Below, piece after piece: positions 8,288-18,724 of a stretch of DNA of 64,000 bases. Position 1 is the first letter of the stretch. Every line of letters starts with the position of its first letter. A model generated the notes under the pieces. The model had not been told where the DNA came from. It saw only the letters and a list, made by a program, of their open reading frames with translations, and searched no databases. A program made the position numbers and the translations under genes. The DNA is from Bradyrhizobium sp. SZCCT0231. GTDB lineage: Bacteria; Pseudomonadota; Alphaproteobacteria; Rhizobiales; Xanthobacteraceae. The DNA lies in the NCBI RefSeq assembly GCF_018130245.1, contig NZ_JAFCKP010000008.1:1-64000 (forward strand), read 5' to 3'.

Positions 8288-10576
8288 ATGGTATATCGGC
8301 GCCGCAGATTCACGCAGATGCAGGCCGCAACCGAATCGGTTGCCATGGCCCCGACTGCGCCGGTCGCGCGCCCGGCCAGGCCCCGCGCCCGCATGATGCG
8401 TCAATATGACCTCGTCGAGCGCGTCAGATCCTACAATCCCAACACCAACGAAGACCTGCTGAATCGCGCCTATGTCTACGCCATGAAGGCGCACGGTTCG
8501 CAGACCCGCGCCTCGGGCGATCCGTATTTCTCGCACCCGCTCGAAGTGGCGGCGATTCTCACCGACCTGAAGCTCGACGACGCCACCATCGTGGCCGCGC
8601 TGCTTCACGACACGATCGAGGACACCGAGGCGACGCGGGCCGAGATCGACCAGATCTTCGGGCCGGAGATCGGCGCGCTGGTCGAGGGCCTGACCAAGCT
8701 GAAGCGGCTCGAGCTGGTCTCGCGCGAGGCCAAGCAGGCCGAGAACCTGCGCAAATTGCTGCTGGCCATTGCCGACGATGTCCGCGTGCTCCTGGTCAAG
8801 CTCGCCGACCGCTTGCACAACATGCGCACGCTGGATTTCGTACCGACGGAATCGCGCCGGCGCATCGCCGAGGAGACGCTCGACATCTACGCGCCGCTGG
8901 CGGGGCGCATGGGCATGCAGGAAATGCGCGAGGAGCTGGAGGATCTGTCCTTCCGCACCCTCGATCCCGAAGCCTATTCGGTCGTGATGCAGCGGCTCGA
9001 CGCGCTCGCCGAGCGCAACCGCAATCTGATCGGCGAGATCGAGGACCAGCTCTCCAACAATCTGCGCCACAGGGGCCTCGGGGCGCGGGTCTATGGCCGC
9101 CGCAAGAAGCCGTTCTCGATCTGGACCAAGATGGAGCGCAAATCGATCGGCTTCGAGCAATTGTCCGACATCTTCGGCTTTCGCCTCGTCGTCAGCGACA
9201 TCGAGGCCTGCTATCGCGCGCTCGGCATCGTCCACACCACCTGGCCGGTCGTGCCGGGGCGCTTCAAGGACTACATCTCGACGCCGAAGCAGAACGACTA
9301 CCGCTCGATCCATACCACGGTGATCGGCCCCGGTAACCAGCGCGTCGAGCTCCAGATCCGCACCGAGGCGATGGATCAGATCGCCGAGCGCGGCATTGCC
9401 GCGCACGTGTTCTACAAGGAAGGCGTGGGCTCGCCGACCGAATACCTCAAGCGCGAGTCGAACGCGTTCGCCTGGCTGCGCCACACCATCGGAATTCTCT
9501 CCGAGAGCGCCAATCCCGAGGAATTCCTCGAGCACACCAAGCTCGAGCTGTTCCACGACCAGGTGTTCTGCTTCACCCCGAAGGGCAAGCTCATCGCGCT
9601 GCCGCGCCACGCCAACGTGATCGATTTCGCCTATGCGGTGCACACCGACGTCGGCAACAGCGCGGTCGGCTGCAAGATCAACGGCAAGTTCGCGCCGCTG
9701 TCCTCGGAGCTCCAGAACGGCGACGAGGTCGAGGTGCTGACCTCGGAGGCGCAATCGGCGCCGCCGTCGGCCTGGGAAACGCTGGCCGTCACCGGCAAGG
9801 CGCGTGCCGCGATCCGCCGCGCCACGCGCACCGCCGTGCGCGATCAATATGCCGGTCTCGGCCGGCGCATCGTCGAGCGCCTGTTCGAGCGCGCCAAGAT
9901 CGAATATGCCGACGACAAGCTCAAGGGCGCGCTGCCGCGGCTTGCGCGCACCTCGATCGACGACGTCATGGCGGCGGTGGGCCGCGGCGAGATCAAGGCC
10001 TCCAACGTCGCGCGCGCGATGTACCCCGACTACAAGGAGGAGCGCGTCGCGCGCTACGGGGTCAAGAAGGGACTCGCTGCCAAGCTCAAGGAGAAGGGGG
10101 TCTCCGAACCGTCGCGCAGCCCGGTCGCCATCCCCATCCGCGGCATCAATTCCGACCTGCCGGTCAAGTTCGCGCCGAACGGCGGCGCCGTGCCGGGCGA
10201 CCGCATCGTCGGCATCGTTACGCCGGGCGAGGGGATCACGATCTACCCGATCCAGGCACCCGCGCTGAAGGATTTCGAGGAGGAACCGGAGCGCTGGCTC
10301 GACGTCCGCTGGGACATCGAGGACACGGTGCCGCAGCGTTTCCCGGCCCGGATCAGGCTCGAGAACGTCAACGAGCCCGGCGCGCTCGCCCAGATCGCGA
10401 CTGTCATCGCCGAGCACGACGGCAACATCGACAACATCAGCATGCAACGCCGCTCGCCGGATTTCACGGAGACGACGATCGATCTCGAAGTCTACGACCT
10501 GAAGCACCTGAGCGCGATCATAGCCCAGTTGCGCGCGAAGGCGGTCGTCGCCCGTGTCGAACGTGTTAATGGATAG
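8288..10576 (+). CDS. rsh: Bifunctional (p)ppGpp synthetase/hydrolase (Rsh)
   Basis: Makes and degrades the stringent-response alarmone (p)ppGpp in the cytoplasm. The 762-residue product has an HD hydrolase domain (His83 in FSHPLEV, His107-Asp108 in LLHDTIEDT), a synthetase domain with RFKDYISTPK from about residue 325 and YRSIHTTV, a TGS domain (about 425-490, FTPKGKLIALPRHAN), a helical region, and a C-terminal ACT domain (about 685-760). An intact HD motif and RFKD synthetase motif fit a bifunctional enzyme, usually the only long RSH in Rhizobiales. The start is uncertain; an ATG about 35 codons later (MMRQYDLVERV) would also give a full enzyme. Confidence 0.95.
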   Translation: MVYRRRRFTQMQAATESVAMAPTAPVARPARPRARMMRQYDLVERVRSYNPNTNEDLLNRAYVYAMKAHGSQTRASGDPYFSHPLEVAAILTDLKLDDATIVAALLHDTIEDTEATRAEIDQIFGPEIGALVEGLTKLKRLELVSREAKQAENLRKLLLAIADDVRVLLVKLADRLHNMRTLDFVPTESRRRIAEETLDIYAPLAGRMGMQEMREELEDLSFRTLDPEAYSVVMQRLDALAERNRNLIGEIEDQLSNNLRHRGLGARVYGRRKKPFSIWTKMERKSIGFEQLSDIFGFRLVVSDIEACYRALGIVHTTWPVVPGRFKDYISTPKQNDYRSIHTTVIGPGNQRVELQIRTEAMDQIAERGIAAHVFYKEGVGSPTEYLKRESNAFAWLRHTIGILSESANPEEFLEHTKLELFHDQVFCFTPKGKLIALPRHANVIDFAYAVHTDVGNSAVGCKINGKFAPLSSELQNGDEVEVLTSEAQSAPPSAWETLAVTGKARAAIRRATRTAVRDQYAGLGRRIVERLFERAKIEYADDKLKGALPRLARTSIDDVMAAVGRGEIKASNVARAMYPDYKEERVARYGVKKGLAAKLKEKGVSEPSRSPVAIPIRGINSDLPVKFAPNGGAVPGDRIVGIVTPGEGITIYPIQAPALKDFEEEPERWLDVRWDIEDTVPQRFPARIRLENVNEPGALAQIATVIAEHDGNIDNISMQRRSPDFTETTIDLEVYDLKHLSAIIAQLRAKAVVARVERVNG

Positions 10577-10615
10577 ACGCTTGGCGTCTATCGCCCCGAT
10601 TTCGTGAGTTCTGAA

Positions 10616-11368
10616 ATGCCCGCACCTCCGCTCCGCCTCGGCGTCAATGTCGACCATGTCGCGACCCTGCGTAACGCGCGCGGTGGCCGCAATCCAGATC
10701 CGGTGCGCGCGGCGCTGCTCGCGATCGAGGCCGGCGCCGACGGCATCACCGCACATTTGCGCGAGGATCGCCGGCACATCCGTGACGAGGACATGGCGCG
10801 GCTGAAGGCGGAGATCTCCAAGCCGCTCAATTTCGAGATGGCGGCGACCGACGACATGATGCGGATCTCGCTCGCCACCAAGCCGCACGCGGTGTGCCTC
10901 GTGCCGGAGCGGCGCCAGGAGGTGACGACCGAAGGCGGGTTGGACGTGGTCGGCCAGCACAACGCGCTCGCGCCCTATATCGCGCGGCTGAACGATGCCG
11001 GCATCCGGGTCTCGCTGTTCATCGCCGCCGATCCCGCCCAGATCGAGATGGCGGCACGGCTGCGCGCGCCCGTGATCGAGATCCACACCGGCGCCTGGTG
11101 CGACGCCGTCGTCGACGGCCACACCGAGAAGGCCGAGGCCGAATGGCAGCGGATCGTGGCCGGGGCGAAACTGGCGAAGGCCGCGGGGCTCGAGGTCCAT
11201 GCCGGGCACGGGCTGGACTATGCGACGGCGGAGACCATCGCCGCGCTGCCGGAGATCATGGAGCTCAACATCGGCTACTACATGATCGGCGAGGCGCTGT
11301 TCGTGGGGCTGGCCGAGACCGTGCGCACCATGCGCGCGGCGATGGACCGCGGCCGGAGCCGGGCATGA
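10616..11368 (+). CDS. pdxJ: Pyridoxine 5'-phosphate synthase
   Basis: Condenses 1-deoxyxylulose 5-phosphate with 3-amino-2-oxopropyl phosphate to give pyridoxine 5'-phosphate (DXP-dependent vitamin B6 route). The product is 250 residues and forms a TIM barrel. [32 protein letters not shown], the catalytic-Glu region NFEMAAT, and AGHGLDY near the C-terminus are the family motifs. A GTG four codons upstream is an alternative start. The stop overlaps the acpS start as ATGA, so the two are probably coupled in translation. Confidence 0.96.
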   Translation: MPAPPLRLGVNVDHVATLRNARGGRNPDPVRAALLAIEAGADGITAHLREDRRHIRDEDMARLKAEISKPLNFEMAATDDMMRISLATKPHAVCLVPERRQEVTTEGGLDVVGQHNALAPYIARLNDAGIRVSLFIAADPAQIEMAARLRAPVIEIHTGAWCDAVVDGHTEKAEAEWQRIVAGAKLAKAAGLEVHAGHGLDYATAETIAALPEIMELNIGYYMIGEALFVGLAETVRTMRAAMDRGRSRA

Positions 11369-11784
11369 TCATCGGCATCGGCTCCGACCTGATCGACATC
11401 ACCCGCGTGGCCAAGGTGATCGAGCGCCATGGCGAGCGCTTCCTCGACCGCATCTTCACGGCGGCCGAGCGGGCCAAGGCGGAGCGGCGGGCCAAGAACG
11501 AGAAGATGGTGGTGGCGACCTACGCCAAGCGCTTCGCCGCCAAGGAGGCCTGCTCCAAGGCGCTCGGCACCGGCATCAGGCGCGGCGTCTGGTGGCGCGA
11601 CATGGGGGTGGTCAACCTGCCGGGCGGGCGGCCGACCATGCAACTGACCGGCGGCGCCCTGGCCCGGCTCCAGGCCCTGACGCCGGAGGGATTCGAGGCG
11701 CGGATCGACGTTTCGATCACCGACGACTGGCCGCTGGCGCAGGCCTTTGTCATCATTTCGGCCGTGCCGCCGGCGAAGCCCTGA
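11365..11784 (+). CDS. acpS: Holo-[acyl-carrier-protein] synthase
   Basis: Transfers 4'-phosphopantetheine from CoA to acyl carrier protein, activating it for fatty-acid synthesis. The product is 139 residues. The N-terminal [13 protein letters not shown] contains the metal-binding Asp, and [16 protein letters not shown] contains the second acidic metal ligand and the substrate-binding Lys. The pdxJ-acpS pair is widespread. A gap of about 250 bases follows before lepB. Confidence 0.96.
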   Translation: MIIGIGSDLIDITRVAKVIERHGERFLDRIFTAAERAKAERRAKNEKMVVATYAKRFAAKEACSKALGTGIRRGVWWRDMGVVNLPGGRPTMQLTGGALARLQALTPEGFEARIDVSITDDWPLAQAFVIISAVPPAKP

Positions 11785-12033
11785 CGCGATCCGTTCGATT
11801 TTATAATTCGTATTTGAAATCAATGCCTTATTCAGTTTTGATGCGATCCTTGATTGCGTGGCCTCCGACAACCGTCTAAAAGTCCGCGGACGCAAATCAG
11901 CTTGGGCGAATTCGGCTTTACGCCGGAATTGGCCCTCACTATCAGAATCAGGACAATCTCCATGGGCCGCGAAGCAATGGGCTGTTCGCGCCAGGAGGGC
12001 GCTCTGTGACCGCCGGCCGGAATTGAGAGAGCA

Positions 12034-12798
12034 ATGAGCGTGACTTCGGGAACGAAAACTGAGAGCGGCGTCGGTGAAACGATCCGGGTCGTCATTCATG
12101 CTCTCCTGATCGCGCTGGTCATCCGCACCTTCCTGTTTCAGCCCTTCAACATCCCGTCCGGCTCGATGAAGGCGACGTTGCTGGTCGGCGACTATCTGTT
12201 CGTCTCGAAATATTCCTACGGCTACAGCCACTATTCGATCCCGTTCTCGCCACCGCTGTTCTCGGGGCGAATCTGGGGCTCGGATCCGAACCGCGGCGAC
12301 ATCGTCGTGTTTCGCCTGCCGAAGGACGATTCCACCGACTACATCAAGCGCGTGATCGGTCTTCCCGGCGACCGCGTCCAGATGCGGGACGGGCTGCTCT
12401 ACATCAACAACTCGCCGGTCGAGCGGCAGCGCATGAGCGAATATGTCGGCGAGGACCCCTGCGGCTCGGAAGGCGGCGGCATCTCCCGGGTGAAGCGCTG
12501 GAAGGAGACGCTGCCGAACGGTGTGTCCTACGAGACGCTGGACTGCGCCGACAACGGCTACATGGACAACACCAATGTCTACACGGTGCCGCCCGGTCAC
12601 TTCTTCATGATGGGCGACAATCGCGACAACTCCACCGATAGCCGCTTTCTCGGCCAGGTCGGCTATGTGCCACAGGAGAACTTGATCGGCCGCGCCCAGA
12701 TGATCTTCTTCTCCATCGCTGAAGGCGAGCATGCCTGGATGTTCTGGCGCTGGCCGTGGGCGGTGCGCTGGAATCGTTTCTTCAAAATCGTCCGATGA
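12034..12798 (+). CDS. lepB: Signal peptidase I
   Basis: Inner-membrane protease that removes signal peptides from exported proteins. The product is 254 residues. One N-terminal membrane segment (VVIHALLIALVIRTFLFQPF) precedes the catalytic site. The nucleophile is Ser44 in IPSGSMKATLL, and the general base is Lys105 in DYIKRVIGLPGD. GDNRDNSTDSRFLGQVG is the conserved C-terminal box. A GAGAG sequence lies before the ATG. The stop overlaps the start of rnc by ATGA, so lepB, rnc and era form an operon, as in many bacteria. Confidence 0.97.
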   Translation: MSVTSGTKTESGVGETIRVVIHALLIALVIRTFLFQPFNIPSGSMKATLLVGDYLFVSKYSYGYSHYSIPFSPPLFSGRIWGSDPNRGDIVVFRLPKDDSTDYIKRVIGLPGDRVQMRDGLLYINNSPVERQRMSEYVGEDPCGSEGGGISRVKRWKETLPNGVSYETLDCADNGYMDNTNVYTVPPGHFFMMGDNRDNSTDSRFLGQVGYVPQENLIGRAQMIFFSIAEGEHAWMFWRWPWAVRWNRFFKIVR

Positions 12799-13631
12799 AA
12801 GACGAAGCCAAGGACATCGCGACCCAACCGATCGAGGCGCAAGCGGGCCCCGAAGGGGAAGCTGCGACCAAGACGCCTGCAAACAAGACACCTGCGAAGA
12901 AGAAGCGGGCGCGCAGCAGCAAGGCCAAGGGCACGGATGCGAACGCGGCGCTCGAGGCGCGCATCGGCCACAGCTTCACTGACCCGAACCTCTTGATGCA
13001 GGCGATCACGCATGTCTCGGCGTTGAAATCCGGGCGCAAGCGCGGCGACAGCTATCAGCGGCTGGAATTCCTCGGCGACCACGTGCTCGGGCTCGTCGTC
13101 TCCGACATGCTCTATCATGCCTTCCCGAATGCCGACGAAGGCGAGCTGTCCAAGCGTCTTGCCGAGCTCGTGCGCAAGGAGAGCTGTGCGGACGTGGCCA
13201 AGTTGCTCGGCCTGCTCGACGACATCAAGCTCGGTTCAGTCGGCTCCAGCGCCGATGCGCGCTTACGCAAATCCATCCTCGGTGACATCTGCGAAGCCGT
13301 GATCGGCGCCATCTTCCTGGACGGCGGCCATGCCGCGGCGGCCGAGTTTGTCAGGCGTAACTGGACCGAGCGCATGCACAAGCCGCGGCGTCCGTTGCGC
13401 GATCCCAAGACCGTGCTGCAGGAATGGGCGCAGGGCAAGGGGCTGCCGACGCCGGTTTACCGCGAGGTCGAGCGCACCGGCCCGCATCACGATCCGCAGT
13501 TCCGTGTCGCCGTCGATCTGCCGGGGCTGGCGCCGGCCGAGGGCATCGGCGGCAGCAAGCGCGCGGCAGAGAAGGTGGCAGCCTCAGTGATGATCGAACG
13601 CGAAGGTGTTGGCGGCGGCAATGACGGCTGA
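12795..13631 (+). CDS. rnc: Ribonuclease III
   Basis: Cleaves double-stranded RNA; it processes pre-rRNA and regulatory duplexes. The product is 278 residues. An unusual N-terminal Lys/Ala-rich extension of about 50 residues (KTPAKKKRARSSKAKG) precedes the RNase III domain. The signature YQRLEFLGDHVLG holds the metal-binding Glu91 and Asp95. The dsRNA-binding domain occupies about residues 200-270 (PKTVLQEWAQGKGLPTPVY). The ATGA overlap with lepB fixes the start. The 3' end overlaps era by 11 bases. Confidence 0.97.
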   Translation: MKDEAKDIATQPIEAQAGPEGEAATKTPANKTPAKKKRARSSKAKGTDANAALEARIGHSFTDPNLLMQAITHVSALKSGRKRGDSYQRLEFLGDHVLGLVVSDMLYHAFPNADEGELSKRLAELVRKESCADVAKLLGLLDDIKLGSVGSSADARLRKSILGDICEAVIGAIFLDGGHAAAAEFVRRNWTERMHKPRRPLRDPKTVLQEWAQGKGLPTPVYREVERTGPHHDPQFRVAVDLPGLAPAEGIGGSKRAAEKVAASVMIEREGVGGGNDG

Positions 13632-14547
13632 AGCAAGCGGCGAGGCGCCCACTGCGACGCGCTGCGGCTTCGTCGCGCTGATCGGCGCTCCGAATGTCGG
13701 CAAGTCCACGCTGGTCAACGCGTTGGTCGGCGCCAAGGTCACGATCGTCTCGCGCAAGGTGCAGACCACGCGCGCGCTGATCCGCGGCATCGTCATCGAG
13801 AACAACGCGCAAATCATCCTGGTCGACACGCCCGGCATCTTCCTGCCGAAGCGCCGGCTCGACCGCGCCATGGTCTCGACCGCCTGGAGCGGGGCGCATG
13901 ACGCCGATCTCGTCTGCGTGCTGCTGGATGCCAAGACCGGGATCGACGAGGAAGCGGAGGCGATCCTCGCCAAGGCCGCCAGCGTCAATCACGACAAGAT
14001 CCTCGTCATCAACAAGGTCGATCTGGTCCAGCGCGAGAAGCTGCTGGCGCTGGCGCAAGCCGCCAACGAGCGCATGACGTTCGCGCGGACGTTCATGATC
14101 TCGGCGATCTCGGGCGACGGCGTCGACGACATCCGCAAGACGCTCGCGGACATGGTGCCGCCGGGCCCGTTCCTCTATCCCGAGGACCAGATGTCGGACG
14201 CGCCGATGCGGCAGCTCGCGGCCGAGATCACGCGCGAAAAGATCTATCAGAAGCTGCACCAGGAATTGCCCTACCAGTCCACGGTCGAGACCGACAAGTG
14301 GGAGGAGCGCAAGGACAAGTCGGTGCGGATCGAGCAGACGATCTTCGTGGAGCGCGAAAGCCAGCGCAAGATCGTGCTCGGCAAGGGCGGCGCCACCATC
14401 AAGTCGATCGGCGCGGATTCGCGGAAAGAATTGATGCTGATCCTGGACGTGCCGGTGCATCTGTTCCTGTTCGTCAAGGTGCGCGAGAACTGGGGCGACG
14501 ATCCCGACCGTTACCGCGAGATGGGCCTGGACTTCCCCAAAGAATAA
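13621..14547 (+). CDS. era: GTPase Era
   Basis: Essential GTPase that binds the 3' end of 16S rRNA during 30S maturation. The product is 308 residues. G1 is GAPNVGKST (22-30), G3 is DTPG and G4 is NKVD. The C-terminal KH domain contains IVLGKGGATIKSIG. The ATG at 13621 lies within the last codons of rnc and gives the usual N-terminus better than the TTG at 13606. It is the third gene of the lepB-rnc-era operon. Confidence 0.97.
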   Translation: MTAEASGEAPTATRCGFVALIGAPNVGKSTLVNALVGAKVTIVSRKVQTTRALIRGIVIENNAQIILVDTPGIFLPKRRLDRAMVSTAWSGAHDADLVCVLLDAKTGIDEEAEAILAKAASVNHDKILVINKVDLVQREKLLALAQAANERMTFARTFMISAISGDGVDDIRKTLADMVPPGPFLYPEDQMSDAPMRQLAAEITREKIYQKLHQELPYQSTVETDKWEERKDKSVRIEQTIFVERESQRKIVLGKGGATIKSIGADSRKELMLILDVPVHLFLFVKVRENWGDDPDRYREMGLDFPKE

Positions 14548-14568
14548 CCAAGAAAAGATCGGCATTCG

Positions 14569-14949
14569 ATGAGCGTACCCGCCAACGTCCAGCGCTTCGA
14601 AGCGCTGCTCTATGCATCATTGATGCTCGATGCCGTCTCGGTTGCCGTGCAGGACCGCACGCCCAATGCCGAGATGACCGAGCAGATGATCATGACGGCG
14701 ACCTTGCTCGCCGGCGGCATGATCCTGCTGCTGGTCTATTTCGTCCGGCTCGCCGCGCATTGGCGCAAGAACTGGCCGCGCTGGGTGCTGGCGGCAGCAT
14801 TGGTGCTGTCGGTGATATCGCTCGGCCAGATCATCGGCGAGAAGGGCATGGAGCTCGACAGCGCCATCGAGATCGTCTCCTGCGCGCTGACGACGATAGG
14901 CCTGTACTTCTCCTTCACCGGCGATGCGCAGGGCTGGTTCAACGCGTGA
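14569..14949 (+). CDS. Small membrane protein of unknown function
   Basis: A 126-residue protein with about four hydrophobic segments (ALLYASLMLDAVSVAV, MIMTATLLAGGMILLLVYFV, WVLAAALVLSVISLG, and IEIVSCALTTIGLYFSF). I do not recognise the family. It starts 21 bases after era on the same strand and is probably transcribed from the same promoter. A large palindromic repeat separates it from recO. Function cannot be inferred beyond inner-membrane location. Confidence 0.75.
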   Translation: MSVPANVQRFEALLYASLMLDAVSVAVQDRTPNAEMTEQMIMTATLLAGGMILLLVYFVRLAAHWRKNWPRWVLAAALVLSVISLGQIIGEKGMELDSAIEIVSCALTTIGLYFSFTGDAQGWFNA

Positions 14950-14965
14950 GTTTTCAGGCGGTGCC

Positions 14966-15066
14966 GTAGGGTGGGCAAAGGCGCGCCCTTGCGCGCCGTG
15001 CCCACCGCGATCGCCAATGTTCGGTCGGTGAAAATTGGTGGGCACGCTTCGCTTTGCCCACCCTAC
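14966..15066. repeat. Dispersed palindromic repeat, family A (copy 1)
   Basis: The outer arms GTAGGGTGGGCAAAG and CTTTGCCCACCCTAC are perfect complements, and nested inner arms CGTGCCCACC and GGTGGGCACG also pair, so the whole 101 bases can fold into a long interrupted hairpin. A diverged second copy lies at 33491-33612. Palindromes of this kind are common in Bradyrhizobium intergenic regions. Confidence 0.85.
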
Positions 15067-15096
15067 GATAGCTCGAATTGCGCTAGACTTCACCCC

Positions 15097-15849
15097 ATGG
15101 AATGGACCGACGAAGGCATCGTGCTGGGGGTGCGGCGGCATGGCGAGTCTAGCGCCATCGTCGAGCTGCTGACGCGCGGGCACGGCCGCCATCTCGGCCT
15201 CGTGCGCGGCGGCGCCGGCTCGCGGATGCGGCCGCTTTTGCAGCCGGGGAACAGCGTCAGCGCGGTGTGGCGAGCCCGGCTCGACGAGCATCTCGGGACC
15301 TATGCCATCGAGGGCTTGAAGCTGCGCGCGGCGACGCTGCTGGCATCGTCCCACGGTGTCTATGGCGTCACCCATCTCGCCTCGATCGCGCGGCTCTTGC
15401 CGGAGCGCGATCCGCACGAAGCAATCTTTGCGCTGCTCGAACATTCGCTCGACGATTTCGACGACATCGGCAGCGCCGCCGTGCACCTGATTCATTTCGA
15501 GCTGGCGATGCTCGCCGAGCTGGGTTTTGGCCTGGCGCTGGACAATTGCGCGGTGACCGGCGAGACCACGGACCTGATTTACGTCTCGCCGAAATCCGGC
15601 GGCGCGGTGTCGCGCGGCGCGGGCGAGCCGTGGCGCGATCGGCTGTTGCGCCTGCCGCCATTCCTGCGCCAGGGCGAGACCGCGAGCGACCTCACCGAGC
15701 AGGACCTCCAGGACGGCTTCCGGCTCACCGGACTGTTCCTGCTGCGCCACGTGCTGGAGCCGCGCGGGCAGGGCCATTCCGATGCGCGGGCCGGCTTCAT
15801 CAACGCCTTGATGCGGCAGCAGGCGAGGGCGGCGATCCCCGCGCCATGA
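15097..15849 (+). CDS. recO: DNA repair protein RecO
   Basis: RecF-pathway mediator that anneals ssDNA and helps load RecA. The product is 250 residues. The N-terminal OB-fold begins [23 protein letters not shown], with [15 protein letters not shown] and LQPGN as conserved elements, followed by the helical domain ([22 protein letters not shown]). The CxxC zinc finger found in some RecO proteins is absent. The start is set by the typical N-terminus; family A repeat DNA ends 30 bases upstream, so the promoter must lie within or next to it. Confidence 0.94.
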   Translation: MEWTDEGIVLGVRRHGESSAIVELLTRGHGRHLGLVRGGAGSRMRPLLQPGNSVSAVWRARLDEHLGTYAIEGLKLRAATLLASSHGVYGVTHLASIARLLPERDPHEAIFALLEHSLDDFDDIGSAAVHLIHFELAMLAELGFGLALDNCAVTGETTDLIYVSPKSGGAVSRGAGEPWRDRLLRLPPFLRQGETASDLTEQDLQDGFRLTGLFLLRHVLEPRGQGHSDARAGFINALMRQQARAAIPAP

Positions 15850-15949
15850 GCCCAATCGGGATTCTGCATTGCTATTCGGCATGGAGTTCCGCGGAACTAA
15901 ATCGGGCCGGTCGAGTTCGCCTTCAGGTTCCACATTGGGGATAGCCTAA

Positions 15950-16237
15950 ATGTTGATCAGGGGATTCGCCTTATCCGCGACGCTGCTTGCGTTCGCGCCC
16001 GACGCCATGGCCGGCGAGCCGCAGCCCGGCGTGTTTCGCCGGGCCTCGTGCACGGTGGTGCGGTACTATGTTGCGAAATATTCCGCTGCCGCCGCAGAGA
16101 CATGGGCGCGGTCCCATGGCGCGACCGAGGCGGAGATCGAGGCCGCACGCCGCTGCGTGGCAAATGCGCCGGCGCCTGCTCAAGCGCCTGGTCCGGCCAA
16201 AACCCAGACAGTCACGGCCGGCTGGGCAGGCCAGTAG
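15950..16237 (+). CDS. Small exported protein of unknown function
   Basis: A 95-residue protein with a clear signal peptide (FALSATLLAFAPDAMAGEP, likely cleaved after AMA). The mature part has two Cys residues (ASCTVVRYY and ARRCVANAP), which could form a disulfide, and a helix with AAAETWARSHGATEAEIEAARR. The C-terminus is Ala/Pro-rich. Family not recognised. It lies between recO and parC on the same strand. Confidence 0.7.
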   Translation: MLIRGFALSATLLAFAPDAMAGEPQPGVFRRASCTVVRYYVAKYSAAAAETWARSHGATEAEIEAARRCVANAPAPAQAPGPAKTQTVTAGWAGQ

Positions 16238-16298
16238 GCCGCCCACAGGGAACCATTCGATCCTTGCCCGATTCGCTTCCACGGTTTAACCGGGCGGC

Positions 16299-18557
16299 AT
16301 GGGAAAACGAATCGTTCCGCCGGAAGAACCGGCCGAAATTCATGACGTGCCGCTGCGTGAGGCGCTGGAAGAGCGCTATCTCGCCTATGCGCTGTCCACC
16401 ATCATGCACCGCGCGCTGCCGGACGCGCGCGATGGCCTGAAGCCGGTGCACCGGCGCATCCTCTACGGCATGCGGCTGCTCCGGCTCGACCCCGGCACCG
16501 GGTTCAAGAAGTCTGCCAAGATCGTCGGCGATGTGATGGGCTCGTTCCATCCGCATGGCGACCAGGCGATCTACGACGCCATGGTCCGCCTCGCGCAGGA
16601 TTTCTCCTCGCGCTACCCGCTGGTCGACGGCCAGGGCAATTTCGGCAATATCGACGGCGATAACCCCGCCGCCTACCGCTACACCGAAGCGCGCATGACC
16701 GACGTCGCGCGGCTTCTGCTCGAGGGCATCGACGAGGATGGCGTCGAATTCCGCGCCAACTACGACGGCCAGTCGAAAGAACCCGTCGTGCTGCCCGGTG
16801 GTTTCCCGAACCTGCTCGCCAACGGCGCGCAGGGCATCGCGGTCGGCATGGCGACCTCGATCCCGCCGCACAATGCCGCCGAGCTTTGCGACGCCGCGCT
16901 GCATCTGATCGAGAAGCCCGACGCGAAATCCAAGGCGCTGCTGAAGTGGGTCAAGGGCCCGGATTTCCCGACCGGCGGCATCTGCGTCGATTCCAAGCAG
17001 GCCATCGCTGAAGCCTACACCACCGGCCGCGGCTCGTTCCGTGTCCGCGCCAGGTGGGAGCAGGAAGAGGGCGCGCGCGGCACCTGGGTCGTCGTCGTCA
17101 CCGAGATTCCGTATCTGGTGCAAAAGTCGCGGATGGTCGAGAAGATCGCCGAGCTGCTCGACCAGAAGAAGCTGCCGCTGGTCGGCGAAGTCCGCGACGA
17201 GTCCGCTGAAGACGTGCGCCTCGTCATCGAGCCGAAGTCGAAGAACGTCGATCCCGCCCTGATGATGGAATCGCTGTTCCGGCTGACCGAGCTCGAGAAC
17301 AAGATTCCGTTGAACCTCAACGTGCTCATCAAGGGCCGCATCCCCAAGGTCGTGGGGCTCGCGGAGTGCCTGCGCGAATGGCTGGACCATCTGCGCGACG
17401 TGCTGATCCGCCGCAGCAACTTCCGCAAGGCGCAGATCGAGCACCGGCTGGAAGTCCTCGGCGGCTTCCTGATCGCCTATCTGAACATCGACAAGGTGAT
17501 CAAGATCATCCGCACCGAGGATGAGCCCAAGCCCGAGCTGATGAAAGCGTTCAAGCTTACCGAGGTGCAGGCGGAAGCCATCCTCAACATGCGCCTGCGC
17601 TCCTTGCGCAAGCTCGAGGAGATGGAGATCCGCACCGAGGACAAGAACCTCCGCGCCGAGCTCAAGGGCATCAATGCGGTGCTCGCCTCCGAAGCCGAGC
17701 AGTGGAAGAAGGTCGGCGAGCAGGTCGGCAAGGTCCGCGACATGTTCGGACCGAAGACGCCGCTCGGCAAGCGCCGCACCACTTTTGCGGATGCGCCCGA
17801 GCACGACCTCGCCGCGATCGAGGAGGCCTTCGTCGAGCGCGAGCCGGTGACCGTCGTCGTGTCCGACAAGGGCTGGATCCGCACCATGAAGGGCCATGTC
17901 GAGGATCTCTCGGGGCTCGCCTTCAAGCAGGACGACAAGCTCGGCTTCGCCTTCTTCGCCGAGACGACCTCGAAGCTTCTGCTGTTTGCGACCAATGGCA
18001 GGTTCTACTCGCTCGACGTCGCGAAGCTGCCGGGCGGTCGCGGTCACGGCGAGCCGATCCGGCTGTTCATCGACCTCGAGCAGGAGGCGGCACCCGTCGC
18101 GCTGTTCGTCCACAAGGGCGGACGCAAATTCCTGGTCGCGAGCAGTGAGGGCCAGGGCTTCGTCGTCAACGAGGACGATTGCGTCGGCACCACCAAGAAG
18201 GGCAAGCAGGTCCTCAACGTCGAGATGCCGAACGAGGCGCGCGCGGTCACCGAGGTGCTCGGCGACACCGTCGCCGTCATCGGCGAGAACCGCAAGATGC
18301 TGGTCTTCCCGCTCGATCAGGTGCCGGAGATGGCCCGCGGCCGCGGCGTGCGCCTGCAGAAGTACAAGGACGGCGGTCTCTCTGATGTCGCCGTGTTCGA
18401 CGCCAAGGCAGGCCTGACCTGGAAGGACTCCGCGGGACGCGAGTTCAGTGCGACCATGAAGGAGCTCGCCGAGTGGCAAGGCACCCGCGCCGACGCCGGC
18501 CGCCTGCCGCCGAAGGGTTTCCCGAAGTCGAACAAGTTCGGCCGCGTGATCGGGTAG
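16299..18557 (+). CDS. parC: DNA topoisomerase IV subunit A
   Basis: Breakage-reunion subunit of topoisomerase IV, which separates linked daughter chromosomes together with ParE (not in this window). The product is 752 residues. The winged-helix domain has [20 protein letters not shown], and [11 protein letters not shown] contains the catalytic tyrosine, Tyr128 by count. The C-terminal half carries the DNA-wrapping blades. The length and the absence of a canonical GyrA box favour ParC over GyrA. The ATG at 16299 gives the normal N-terminus. Confidence 0.96.
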   Translation: MGKRIVPPEEPAEIHDVPLREALEERYLAYALSTIMHRALPDARDGLKPVHRRILYGMRLLRLDPGTGFKKSAKIVGDVMGSFHPHGDQAIYDAMVRLAQDFSSRYPLVDGQGNFGNIDGDNPAAYRYTEARMTDVARLLLEGIDEDGVEFRANYDGQSKEPVVLPGGFPNLLANGAQGIAVGMATSIPPHNAAELCDAALHLIEKPDAKSKALLKWVKGPDFPTGGICVDSKQAIAEAYTTGRGSFRVRARWEQEEGARGTWVVVVTEIPYLVQKSRMVEKIAELLDQKKLPLVGEVRDESAEDVRLVIEPKSKNVDPALMMESLFRLTELENKIPLNLNVLIKGRIPKVVGLAECLREWLDHLRDVLIRRSNFRKAQIEHRLEVLGGFLIAYLNIDKVIKIIRTEDEPKPELMKAFKLTEVQAEAILNMRLRSLRKLEEMEIRTEDKNLRAELKGINAVLASEAEQWKKVGEQVGKVRDMFGPKTPLGKRRTTFADAPEHDLAAIEEAFVEREPVTVVVSDKGWIRTMKGHVEDLSGLAFKQDDKLGFAFFAETTSKLLLFATNGRFYSLDVAKLPGGRGHGEPIRLFIDLEQEAAPVALFVHKGGRKFLVASSEGQGFVVNEDDCVGTTKKGKQVLNVEMPNEARAVTEVLGDTVAVIGENRKMLVFPLDQVPEMARGRGVRLQKYKDGGLSDVAVFDAKAGLTWKDSAGREFSATMKELAEWQGTRADAGRLPPKGFPKSNKFGRVIG

Positions 18558-18565
18558 AGCAGTCT

Positions 18566-18702
18566 CTTGTCCCGGACGCGCTGCAACGCCCTTCGCGTTG
18601 CTGCGCAGAGCCGGGACCCACGCCACACGGATTGCTGGGAGACATGGGCCCCGGCTCAGCAGCGCACCGCTACGCGCTGCGCTACGTCCGGCGCACGAGG
18701 GA
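18566..18702. repeat. Dispersed palindromic repeat, family B (copy 1)
   Basis: Contains TTGTCCCGGACGCGCTGCAA, CAGAGCCGGGACCCACG and the inverted GGGCCCCGGCTCAGCAGCGC followed by CGTCCGGCGCACGAGG. These are the same blocks as in the better copy at 35351-35507. It lies between parC and the binding-protein gene and contains no gene. Confidence 0.75.
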
Positions 18703-18724
18703 GTGTGCCAGGCTCTCTCCCCAT

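Noticed and set aside
8261-11209. A 982-codon open frame on the minus strand
   Set aside because: It is antisense to rsh and pdxJ, which are unmistakable. High GC at third codon positions removes stop codons from the opposite strand; the translation has no domain and is His/Arg/Asp-rich.
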